DNA of 26,890 nucleotides. Source: Fibrobacter sp. GTDB taxonomy: Bacteria; Fibrobacterota; Fibrobacteria; Fibrobacterales; Fibrobacteraceae. Location: contig JAEDLI010000023.1 of assembly GCA_016295375.1 (NCBI GenBank), positions 1-26,890 on the forward strand, in the 5' to 3' direction. A program made the translations under genes and the position numbers. Below are positions 1 to 5,377 of the stretch, in pieces (within the stretch, counting starts at the first letter, position 1; every line of letters starts with the position of its first letter). A model generated the notes under the pieces. That model searched no databases. It had not been told where the DNA came from and saw only the letters and a list, made by a program, of their open reading frames with translations.

Positions 1-1
1 T

Positions 2-279
2 GGAGAACGAATGATGGCAGAAGCCATCGTTAATGGCTACTTGACCGAAAACAGCCAAAAAAACAGCCAAAATTCAACATTCCTGAATTCCCGTCACAGG
101 TCGTTGAGAATGTTTTCAAGGCTCTTAAAATGAACCGTAAAGCAAAATACTCATGGCTCGCGGACAATCTAGGTGTAAGTGAACGCACCATACAGAGAGC
201 CATAGACGACCTTAAGAAAATGGGCTACATCAATTCGGAACACTCGAAGATTAAAGGCGAGTGGCAGCTGCTGAAATAG
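2..279 (+). pseudogene. C-terminal part of a winged-helix/HTH protein, apparently frameshifted; 5' end outside window
   Basis: Two reading frames each look like part of one protein. The frame starting at base 2 reads GERMMAEAIVNGYLTENSQK and runs on until a stop near 130. The frame ending at the TAG at 277-279 reads FNIPEFPSQVVENVFKALK and then a helix-turn-helix (LADNLGVSERTIQRAIDDL) followed by a wing-like end. Adding one A to the AAAA run at 69-72 would join them as ...KNSQ-KFNIPEF..., so a single-base loss is likely. HTH tails of this kind end many AlbA_2-type putative ATP-binding/transcriptional regulators; that family assignment is inference because the N-terminal domain is off the window. 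A sequencing error cannot be excluded. Confidence 0.55.
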
Positions 280-312
280 AAGGTCTTTGCCGCATTTTTG
301 CGTTAGGGATAG

Positions 313-428
313 TGACCCCTTGGGGACAAGACTCGCGTAGCGAGGCTTGGTTGCAAGAGCCGCGCGGGCGTGCCGTAGGTGCGCACGGGAGGCCTTGCAA
401 TATAGCCCGACCGCACATATATGTGCGG
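313..428. repeat. Compact multi-hairpin intergenic element, probably a dispersed structured repeat or RNA
   Basis: Four inverted repeats lie head to tail with almost no spacing. (1) CCCC-TT-GGGG at 316-325, flanked by TG/CA. (2) A 9-bp stem with one A.G mismatch at 327-349: CAAG(A)CTCGC, loop GTA, GCGAG(G)CTTG. (3) TTGCAAG at 351-357 pairs with CTTGCAA at 394-400, extended past a bulged A358 by GCC/GGC, with a smaller CGTGC/GCACG hairpin (369-373/383-387) inside. (4) A perfect 18-bp palindrome, CCGCACATATATGTGCGG, at 411-428. The 98-codon ORF across this stretch resembles nothing I recognise and is probably chance. Whether the element acts as RNA or DNA is unknown. It occupies the gap between the HTH fragment and the acetyltransferase gene. 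Confidence 0.6.
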
Positions 429-501
429 GAACGCCCATTTCCTGTAAGTTCAGAGACCCAGCCTCATAAAACAGGTCTTTTCTGCGAAAGCGTAAATTTT
501 C

Positions 502-507
502 TATCTT
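502..507 (+). promoter_or_regulatory. Candidate -10 box (TATCTT) of the acetyltransferase gene
   Basis: TATCTT lies only 7 bases before the ATG at 515, and there is no Shine-Dalgarno sequence between them. Initiation about 6-8 bases downstream of the box would give a leaderless or nearly leaderless transcript. The same arrangement precedes the radical SAM gene at 12399. Confidence 0.35.
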
Positions 508-514
508 CCCCATC

Positions 515-994
515 ATGCTTATCAGGCAATACAACGAAATGGACCTTGCGGCAATGATCCGCATCTGGAACGAGGTGGTGGAAGAAGGCGTCGCCTTCCC
601 GCAAGAGGACTTGCTCACGCCCGAAACCGGCAGGCAGTTCTTTGCCGCACAGACCTACTGCGCCGTCGCGGTCGAGGGCGGCAAGATTTTCGGCCTATAT
701 ATTCTGCACCCGAATAACGTGGGACGTTGCGGTCACATTTCAAATGCGAGCTATGCGGTCGCTTCGGAATCCAGGGGCAAGCACATCGGCGAAATGCTCG
801 TGAAGGACTGTCTCGAACAAGCTAAAAAGCACGGCTTCGGAGTCTTGCAGTTCAATGCCGTCGTCGAAAGCAACACGCATGCGCGGCACCTGTACGAACG
901 TCTCGGATTTGTCCAGCTTGGCACTATCCCGAAGGGATTCAGAATGAAGGACGGGCATTTCGAGAACATCTGCCCGTACTATCACGAACTGTAA
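515..994 (+). CDS. GNAT-family N-acetyltransferase
   Basis: The 159-residue protein has the single-domain GNAT layout: an N-terminal beta strand with LIRQYNEMDLAAM, and the acetyl-CoA pyrophosphate loop ESRGKHIGEML around residues 85-95 (R87-G88-K89-H90-I91-G92, the Q/RxxGxG/A motif). It ends with the NxxARHLYERLGF segment common to the fold. The family transfers an acetyl group from acetyl-CoA to an amine. The closest general resemblance is to the phosphinothricin/ribosomal-protein type, but the substrate cannot be read from the sequence. The gene stands alone between the hairpin element and the P-II promoter region. The ATG at 515 is chosen because translation from it begins directly with the conserved LIRxY strand; no Shine-Dalgarno sequence precedes it. 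Confidence 0.85.
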   Translation: MLIRQYNEMDLAAMIRIWNEVVEEGVAFPQEDLLTPETGRQFFAAQTYCAVAVEGGKIFGLYILHPNNVGRCGHISNASYAVASESRGKHIGEMLVKDCLEQAKKHGFGVLQFNAVVESNTHARHLYERLGFVQLGTIPKGFRMKDGHFENICPYYHEL

Positions 995-1072
995 TTCTCT
1001 TCCGCAAAAAACAAGATTACTTTATTCGTCACACCCTGTCCTTGCGCGGCAGGAATTTTACGTTTTTTGAAT

Positions 1073-1093
1073 GTTTTTCAATAAACGAAAAAC
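1073..1093. promoter_or_regulatory. Candidate enhancer (activator-binding) dyad upstream of the P-II promoter
   Basis: A perfect inverted repeat, GTTTTTC-N7-GAAAAAC, here extended outward to ATGTTTTTC/GAAAAACAT at 1071-1079 and 1087-1095. Its centre (1083) is about 110 bp upstream of the -12 element of the sigma-54 promoter, the usual distance for an enhancer-binding activator. A 21-bp site with the same GTTT...AAAC spacing lies at nearly the same distance before the glutamine synthetase gene. Weaker TTTACG/CGTAAA arms flank it at 1057-1062 and 1100-1105. The activator is unknown. Confidence 0.5.
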
Positions 1094-1178
1094 ATTATCC
1101 GTAAAGCCAACGTGGTTTTCTTTCATTTTCCTCGCAATTTCGCCGTTTTTCGCGAAATTTCGCGCATTCCTCTTTTTT

Positions 1179-1194
1179 TGGCACGCTCTTTGCA
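1179..1194 (+). promoter_or_regulatory. Sigma-54 (RpoN) promoter of the P-II/amtB operon
   Basis: TGGCAC-GCTCT-TTGCA matches the -24/-12 consensus exactly, with GG at 1180-1181 and GC at 1192-1193. Transcription should start near 1205, giving a leader of about 40 bases before the P-II start codon. It is one of three exact matches in the window, all upstream of nitrogen-assimilation genes. Confidence 0.88.
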
Positions 1195-1245
1195 CAGAGG
1201 GGGTGAATTCCAAAATTCCTTGGAATGAAAACAAGGACAAACGCC

Positions 1246-1587
1246 ATGAAACTCGTTACGGCCTACATCCAACCCGAACGACTCAACCTCGTAAAGCAGG
1301 CGCTTTACGAAAACAACATTTTCAAGATGTCAGTTACCAACGTGCTCGGCTGCGGCCAGCAGAAGGGCTATAACCAGCGCTTCCGCGGTGTGGTGACCGA
1401 AGTGAATTTGCTCAAGAAGATTTGCCTCAAGATTGCGGTGAACGATGAATTCGTGCAGCCCTGCATCGACGCCATCATCAAGGGCGCGCGCTCCGGCGAA
1501 ATCGGCGACGGCAAGATTTTCGTCACTAGCCTTGAACAGTGCATCCGCATCCGCACCGGAGAAACTGGGCCGGAGGCGATTGGATAA
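1246..1587 (+). CDS. glnK: P-II nitrogen regulatory protein (GlnB/GlnK type) lacking the uridylylation tyrosine
   Basis: The 113-residue protein is full-length for the family. P-II trimers sense ATP/ADP and 2-oxoglutarate and bind targets such as AmtB through the T-loop. Visible hallmarks are Gln39-Lys40-Gly41 at the T-loop base, the signature SGEIGDGKIFV (about 83-93) and RIRTGE near the end. The E. coli Tyr51 position is Thr and Tyr46 is Phe, so PII uridylylation as in enterobacteria is not possible at Tyr51; the cyanobacterial Ser49 is Val. I chose ATG 1246, preceded by AAGGA, rather than ATG 1225, because it gives the standard MKLVTAYIQP start. The gene leads an operon with amtB, typical of GlnK, and lies behind a sigma-54 promoter. 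Confidence 0.93.
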   Translation: MKLVTAYIQPERLNLVKQALYENNIFKMSVTNVLGCGQQKGYNQRFRGVVTEVNLLKKICLKIAVNDEFVQPCIDAIIKGARSGEIGDGKIFVTSLEQCIRIRTGETGPEAIG

Positions 1588-1589
1588 AA

Positions 1590-1670
1590 GGGGCTAGAGA
1601 CTAGGATTTAGAGGCTAGTGATTTTCGCCCTACATTCACCCCTAGATCCTAGATCCTAAATCCTATCCCC
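1590..1670. repeat. CTAG-rich intergenic inverted repeat between P-II and amtB
   Basis: The gap carries repeated CTAG and TCCTA words. A left half from GGGGCTAG at 1590 is mirrored by a right half ending CCCC at 1670. The best arms are AGGATTTAG (1603-1611) and CTAAATCCT (1656-1664), each bounded by further CTAG copies. It could fold in the P-II/amtB transcript and lower amtB expression relative to P-II, but no U-tract follows, so it is not a classical terminator. It resembles in style, but not in sequence, the CTAG-containing hairpin between gltB and gltD. Confidence 0.5.
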
Positions 1671-1701
1671 TAACAACAATTTTTCAAGAGGAATTTTACC
1701 A

Positions 1702-2976
1702 ATGAACGAAGTTACACAAGTCGTACCTGTCAGCGACGCCATCTTTATGACAGAAAACATCTGGATCATGATCAGCGCCATGCTGGTGTTCATCATGGGT
1801 CTTGGATTCGCCTGCGTAGAAGCGGGTCTTGTGCGGGCCAAGTGCTCGGCGAACGTCGCGTTTAAGAACATCGCAGTCCCCGCCATCGGCATCACCATGT
1901 ATGCCCTGCTGGGCTTTGGGCTCATGTACCCCGGAACGTTCAACGGGATTTCCGATGTACTTGGATTTGCCGGATTCGGTATCGGTGACTGGGCAGACCC
2001 CTCCAAGTTCACCGCTGCCTACAACGGACACTTTACGTTGTTTGCAGACTGGCTTTTCCAGGCCATGTTCGCCGCCACCGCAGCCACCATCGTCTCGGGT
2101 GCCGTCGCAGAACGTGTAAAGCTCCATTCCTTCCTCATCTTCACCGTCATCTACGTGGCTTTCGTCTACCCCATCGTGGGTAGCTGGACATGGGGCGGCG
2201 GCTGGCTTTCGACCATCGGCAAGGCTGGTTTCCACGACCTCGCCGGTTCTACCCTCGTGCACTCCGTGGGCGGCTGGGCGGCTCTCGCCGGCGTAATGAT
2301 TCTCGGGCCCCGTATCGGCAAGTACGTGAACGGCAAGGTGCACGCCATCCCGGCACACAACATTCCGCTCGCCACCATCGGCGTGTTCATGCTCTGGTTT
2401 GGCTGGTGGGGATTCAACGCAGGTTCCGCACTCAGTGGCGACCCGAAGGCTACTAGCTGGATTCTCGTGACCACGAACCTCGCCGCCGTTGCTGGCATCA
2501 TTACCGCAACGCTCACCAGCTGGATTGTCTCGAAGAAGCCCGACGCCACCATGGCTCTCAACGGCTGCCTTGCAGGCCTCGTGGCAATCACTGCCGGTGC
2601 CGACGTGGTAAGCCCGCTTTCTTCCTGGATTATTGGCGCCATCGCCGGTGTGCTCGTCGTCGGTGCAGTCTTCATGTTCGACCGCCTGCACTTGGACGAC
2701 CCGGTCGGTGCCCTCTCTGTTCACCTGGTGAACGGCGTGTGGGGAACTCTCGCCGTGGGTATCTTCGACATGACCGGCGACTACACGCTGGGAACGCAGG
2801 CTGTTGGCGTGCTTGCTTACGCAGTGCCCTGCTTCGCAGCCGCAAGCCTGATATTCTTCGTCATCAAGAAGACTATCGGACTGCGCGTCACGGAAAGGCA
2901 AGAACTCCGCGGCCTCGACCAAAGCGAACACGGTCAAGAAGCCTACAGCGGATTCCAGATCTTCAGCAATATGTAG
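1702..2976 (+). CDS. amtB: Ammonium transporter, Amt/MEP/Rh family
   Basis: The 424-residue protein is a polytopic inner-membrane channel with about 11 hydrophobic segments, normal in length. The family signature DLAGSTLVHSVGGWAALAG lies at about 179-197. The pore histidine pair is present (H187 and H341, in HSVGG and SVHLVNG), as is the structural Asp179. FGWWGFNAGS at 233-242 is also typical. The cytoplasmic tail ends with RGLDQSEHGQEAYSG, the segment P-II proteins act on. No cleaved leader precedes the first helix. The start at 1702 has a good Shine-Dalgarno (AGAGGAA, about 9 bases upstream). It is co-directional with the P-II gene and probably shares its sigma-54 promoter. A strong terminator follows at 3011. 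Confidence 0.95.
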   Translation: MNEVTQVVPVSDAIFMTENIWIMISAMLVFIMGLGFACVEAGLVRAKCSANVAFKNIAVPAIGITMYALLGFGLMYPGTFNGISDVLGFAGFGIGDWADPSKFTAAYNGHFTLFADWLFQAMFAATAATIVSGAVAERVKLHSFLIFTVIYVAFVYPIVGSWTWGGGWLSTIGKAGFHDLAGSTLVHSVGGWAALAGVMILGPRIGKYVNGKVHAIPAHNIPLATIGVFMLWFGWWGFNAGSALSGDPKATSWILVTTNLAAVAGIITATLTSWIVSKKPDATMALNGCLAGLVAITAGADVVSPLSSWIIGAIAGVLVVGAVFMFDRLHLDDPVGALSVHLVNGVWGTLAVGIFDMTGDYTLGTQAVGVLAYAVPCFAAASLIFFVIKKTIGLRVTERQELRGLDQSEHGQEAYSGFQIFSNM

Positions 2977-3010
2977 ATTGGACGAAAGAATTTCTCTGTT
3001 GACTAAAATG

Positions 3011-3037
3011 CCCCGGGACAAAAGTCTCGGGGTTTTT
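3011..3037 (+). terminator. Intrinsic terminator after amtB
   Basis: CCCCGGGAC pairs with GTCTCGGGG over nine base pairs (one G-U), with an AAAA loop and a T5 run. It closes the P-II/amtB operon and separates it from the decayed minus-strand gene. Confidence 0.9.
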
Positions 3038-3047
3038 GCGATTTAGA

Positions 3048-3815
3048 CTAAAATAAAAAAGCCTCGGCACGTGGCGACAGCGAGATGGTTCCGACCTTCG
3101 GACCGTCCGGGGTGCAACTGCGTTTGAACCGCTGCGTAAAGAAGCGCCTGATAAAGATGGCGAGCGCCTTGTCGATTTCTTCGTCAGTATGTTTGCCCTT
3201 GAAGGCGTATTTCGCGAGATAGCGGAGTTTTTCAGGAGCGGCTATCAAAATCCTGGAAGCTTCCTTCGCTCAGGCGCTGCATATTCAGGCGTTCCACGTC
3301 CACATCGGCATACACGATTTCGGTTTCCCGCGAGAACGGTCTGCTTTCGGCGAGCATGCTCCCGTTTTCTGCTATCATCAAATGACCGCTAAAGACCATA
3401 TCCATCGTAGATTCGTGCACTCCAGCAGAGGCGTACACGTAAGCCGCCATGCAACGCGCCGACCGGTTCATCACCAAGTTCCTGCGGTAATCGCGCTTGC
3501 CTACCAGCGCATCGCTTGCAGAGAGATTCACGATGACGTTCGCACCCGCAATTGCAAGTTCCCCGCTGGGTGGCGCAGGCGTCCACAGGTCTTCGCAATC
3601 CGCATCAGCGATCAGGTGCTGTTCTGCAAAAGCAGTTCCTGGTGGAACAAGTCACTGCAGGTATAGCCCGTAATGCAGAGTTCCGGAAAAACGACAAAAG
3701 CCGCCCCGTTAGAGGCAGCAATTTTCGCGCTCCTGATAATTTCTTCGGTATTGTAAGCAGTATCGGCAACCTTCAACACGGTCGAAACACATGCGAACCG
3801 GTAAAATCCGAACAT
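3048..3815 (-). pseudogene. nadE: Decayed glutamine-dependent NAD+ synthetase gene with two internal deletions
   Basis: Three minus-strand fragments match successive parts of the long, glutaminase-fused NAD synthetase family. (a) 3815-3612 encodes the N-terminus, MFGFYRFACVSTVLKVADTA to FPELCITGYTCSDLFHQELL. (b) About 3605-3235 encodes the later glutaminase region, CEDLWTPAPPSG..., NLSASDALVGKRDYRR and YVYASAGVHESTMDMVF. (c) About 3248-3060 encodes the extreme C-terminus, with RRFFTQRFKRSCTPDGPKVG. Frame changes occur at both junctions. The ATP-binding synthetase core and the stretch that carries the glutaminase lysine are missing. About 255 codons remain of a family that is usually over 600 residues. 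The catalytic Cys of the glutaminase (in CEDLW) and the first Glu (FPEL) survive. It cannot make NAD; an intact copy is expected elsewhere. Confidence 0.88.
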
Positions 3816-3825
3816 AATTCCGCGC

Positions 3826-3864
3826 GCAGTTTATATTACAATAATCAGTTGCAGTTTATATTAC
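3826..3864. repeat. Two direct copies of GCAGTTTATATTAC, 25 bp apart
   Basis: Exact 14-bp copies lie at 3826-3839 and 3851-3864, immediately upstream of the decayed NAD synthetase start on the minus strand. On that strand each reads GTAATATAAACTGC and contains a TAATAT/TATAAA -10-like box, so this may be a duplicated promoter segment. Confidence 0.55.
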
Positions 3865-3904
3865 GACAAACAGATTCATTCCCGCAAGAATCAGCAGGCG
3901 AGCG

Positions 3905-5281
3905 TTACTTTAGCGCCGCGACTTTCGCCTTCGCGTCGGCCATGGCACGCACCACGAGGGAAGCACCGTTGGCGCAGTCGCCCACCGCATAGATGTGCCG
4001 TGCGGGGTCCGCGATAATCGCCGTACGTGGGGTAAGCTGCAGGCCCAGGTCATTCACGATACCCTCGGCAGGCACTCCGGTGAATCCCATGGCAAGCACC
4101 ACCAGGTCGGTATCGATGACCTCGGTAGAATTCGGGACTTCTGCAGGCTTGAGGGGGCGGCCCTGCGGGGACATTTCCCATTCCACGCGAACCGCTTCCA
4201 CGCCGGCCACGCGACCGTCCTTCACAATGAACTGCTTGGAAGATACGTTCCAGCGACGCTCACCGCCTTCGTGCTGGGCGTAGCTCGTGCGCAGCATGTA
4301 CGGCCAATCCGGCCACGGCGTGGACGGAGAACGTTCCTCGGGAGGCTTGGGCATGAATTCCACTTGCAGTACGCTTTCGCAGCCTTCACGAATGGCCTTA
4401 CCCACGCAGTCGTTTCCCGTATCCCCACCGCCAATCACCAACACCTTACGGCCCTTGGCAGAGAACTTTTCGGGATTGGTTTCGCCCGGCATTTCGGCTC
4501 CGTGCAAGAAATCAAGTGCAAGGAAAATACCTTCGGCTTCGCGGCCCGGGATTTTCAAGTCGCGGGCATTTGGCGTTCCAATGGCGAGGAACACCTCGTC
4601 AAAATTCTTGTGGATGTATTCCGCCGCAATGTCCTTCCCTATTTCGGTATTATAGACAAACTTGATTCCGGCTGCTTCAAGCAAGGCGATACGCCGGTCG
4701 ATAATGGACTTGTCCAGTTTCCAGTTCGGGATGCCGTAACGCAGCAGGCCTCCCGCCTTTTCGCGTTTCTCGTAAACAGTAACAGAATAACCCTTACGGC
4801 GCAAGGCCTCGGCAGCAAAGAGCCCCGAAGGACCAGAACCGATGACCGCAGCAGTTTTCCCATTGGGTTCAGCTGTCGGGAGCACCACGCGGCCTTCCTC
4901 GAAGGCTGTCTCGATGATGAATTTCTCGATCTGGCGCACCATCACCGGGTCGTTATGCACGTTGCCGGTACAGGCGGATTCGCAGAGTGCCGGGCATACG
5001 CGGCCCGTAAACTCCGGGAAGAACGCAGTCTTGCTGATGATATCGTAGGCCCGTTCCGCATTCCCGGCAGCAATGGCCGCATTGAATTCGGGAACAAGGT
5101 TTCCAAGCGGGCAACCCGCACCATGGCAGAACGGGATTCCACAGGTATGGCAGCGTTCCGCCTGGCCGATGATTTCTATCGAAGTGAGCTTGCGTTCGAC
5201 TTCGTTGTTGTCCTTGACTCGCTCTTCGACAGGGCGGTAGATGTCATTTATGCGACTTGTTTCTTGCATAAAAAGATCCAT
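3905..5281 (-). CDS. gltD: Glutamate synthase (NADPH) small subunit
   Basis: The 458-residue flavoprotein passes electrons from NAD(P)H through FAD and Fe-S clusters to the GOGAT large subunit. The N-terminal Fe-S domain has cysteines at 44, 47, 52 and 57 (CHTCG...FCHGAGCPLGN) and at 96, 100 and 104 (GRVCPALCESAC). The FAD loop GSGPSG is at 148-153 and the NADPH loop GGGDTG at 284-289. The C-terminal FAD segment GDCANGASLVVRAMADA is intact. Length is normal. The start is ambiguous: M1 (5281) and M5 (5269) are both possible and neither has a clear Shine-Dalgarno sequence. It follows gltB on the same strand after a 96-base gap holding a large hairpin, and probably depends on the gltB sigma-54 promoter. 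Confidence 0.95.
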   Translation of the reverse strand: MDLFMQETSRINDIYRPVEERVKDNNEVERKLTSIEIIGQAERCHTCGIPFCHGAGCPLGNLVPEFNAAIAAGNAERAYDIISKTAFFPEFTGRVCPALCESACTGNVHNDPVMVRQIEKFIIETAFEEGRVVLPTAEPNGKTAAVIGSGPSGLFAAEALRRKGYSVTVYEKREKAGGLLRYGIPNWKLDKSIIDRRIALLEAAGIKFVYNTEIGKDIAAEYIHKNFDEVFLAIGTPNARDLKIPGREAEGIFLALDFLHGAEMPGETNPEKFSAKGRKVLVIGGGDTGNDCVGKAIREGCESVLQVEFMPKPPEERSPSTPWPDWPYMLRTSYAQHEGGERRWNVSSKQFIVKDGRVAGVEAVRVEWEMSPQGRPLKPAEVPNSTEVIDTDLVVLAMGFTGVPAEGIVNDLGLQLTPRTAIIADPARHIYAVGDCANGASLVVRAMADAKAKVAALK

Positions 5282-5313
5282 TTTTCATTTGAATTAATCT
5301 TTTCATTTCAACA

Positions 5314-5369
5314 AGTTACTAGTTAGTAGTTACTTCGCCCTTCGGGCTAGTTACTAGTAACTAGTAACT
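5314..5369. repeat. Large near-perfect hairpin in the gltB-gltD intergenic gap
   Basis: The left arm starts AGTTACTAGTTA and ends in GCCC at 5337-5340. After a TTC loop, GGGC (5344-5347) begins the right arm, which ends CTAGTAACT at 5369. The arms pair over roughly 25 bp with only a few mismatches. Being palindromic, it folds in either strand's transcript. It sits between the gltB stop and the gltD start, so it could set the subunit ratio by stabilising the upstream message or by slowing read-through. No U-tract follows on the minus strand. Confidence 0.7.
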
Positions 5370-5377
5370 CAGAACTA

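Noticed and set aside
261..557. A 98-codon frame over the multi-hairpin element
   Set aside because: No family resemblance, no ribosome-binding site, and the bases are explained by the inverted repeats; it also overlaps the acetyltransferase start.
1035..1053. A possible terminator after the acetyltransferase gene (CCTG...CAGG)
   Set aside because: Only four base pairs with a long loop and no proper U-tract.
1696..3021. A 441-codon minus-strand frame
   Set aside because: Antisense of amtB; composition (Gly/His/Glu-rich, no hydrophobic segments) is typical of a shadow frame.
3038..3904. An insertion-sequence scar causing the NAD synthetase decay
   Set aside because: No terminal inverted repeats, target-site duplication or transposase remnant were found; the 14-bp direct repeat lies upstream of the gene, not at the deletion joints.
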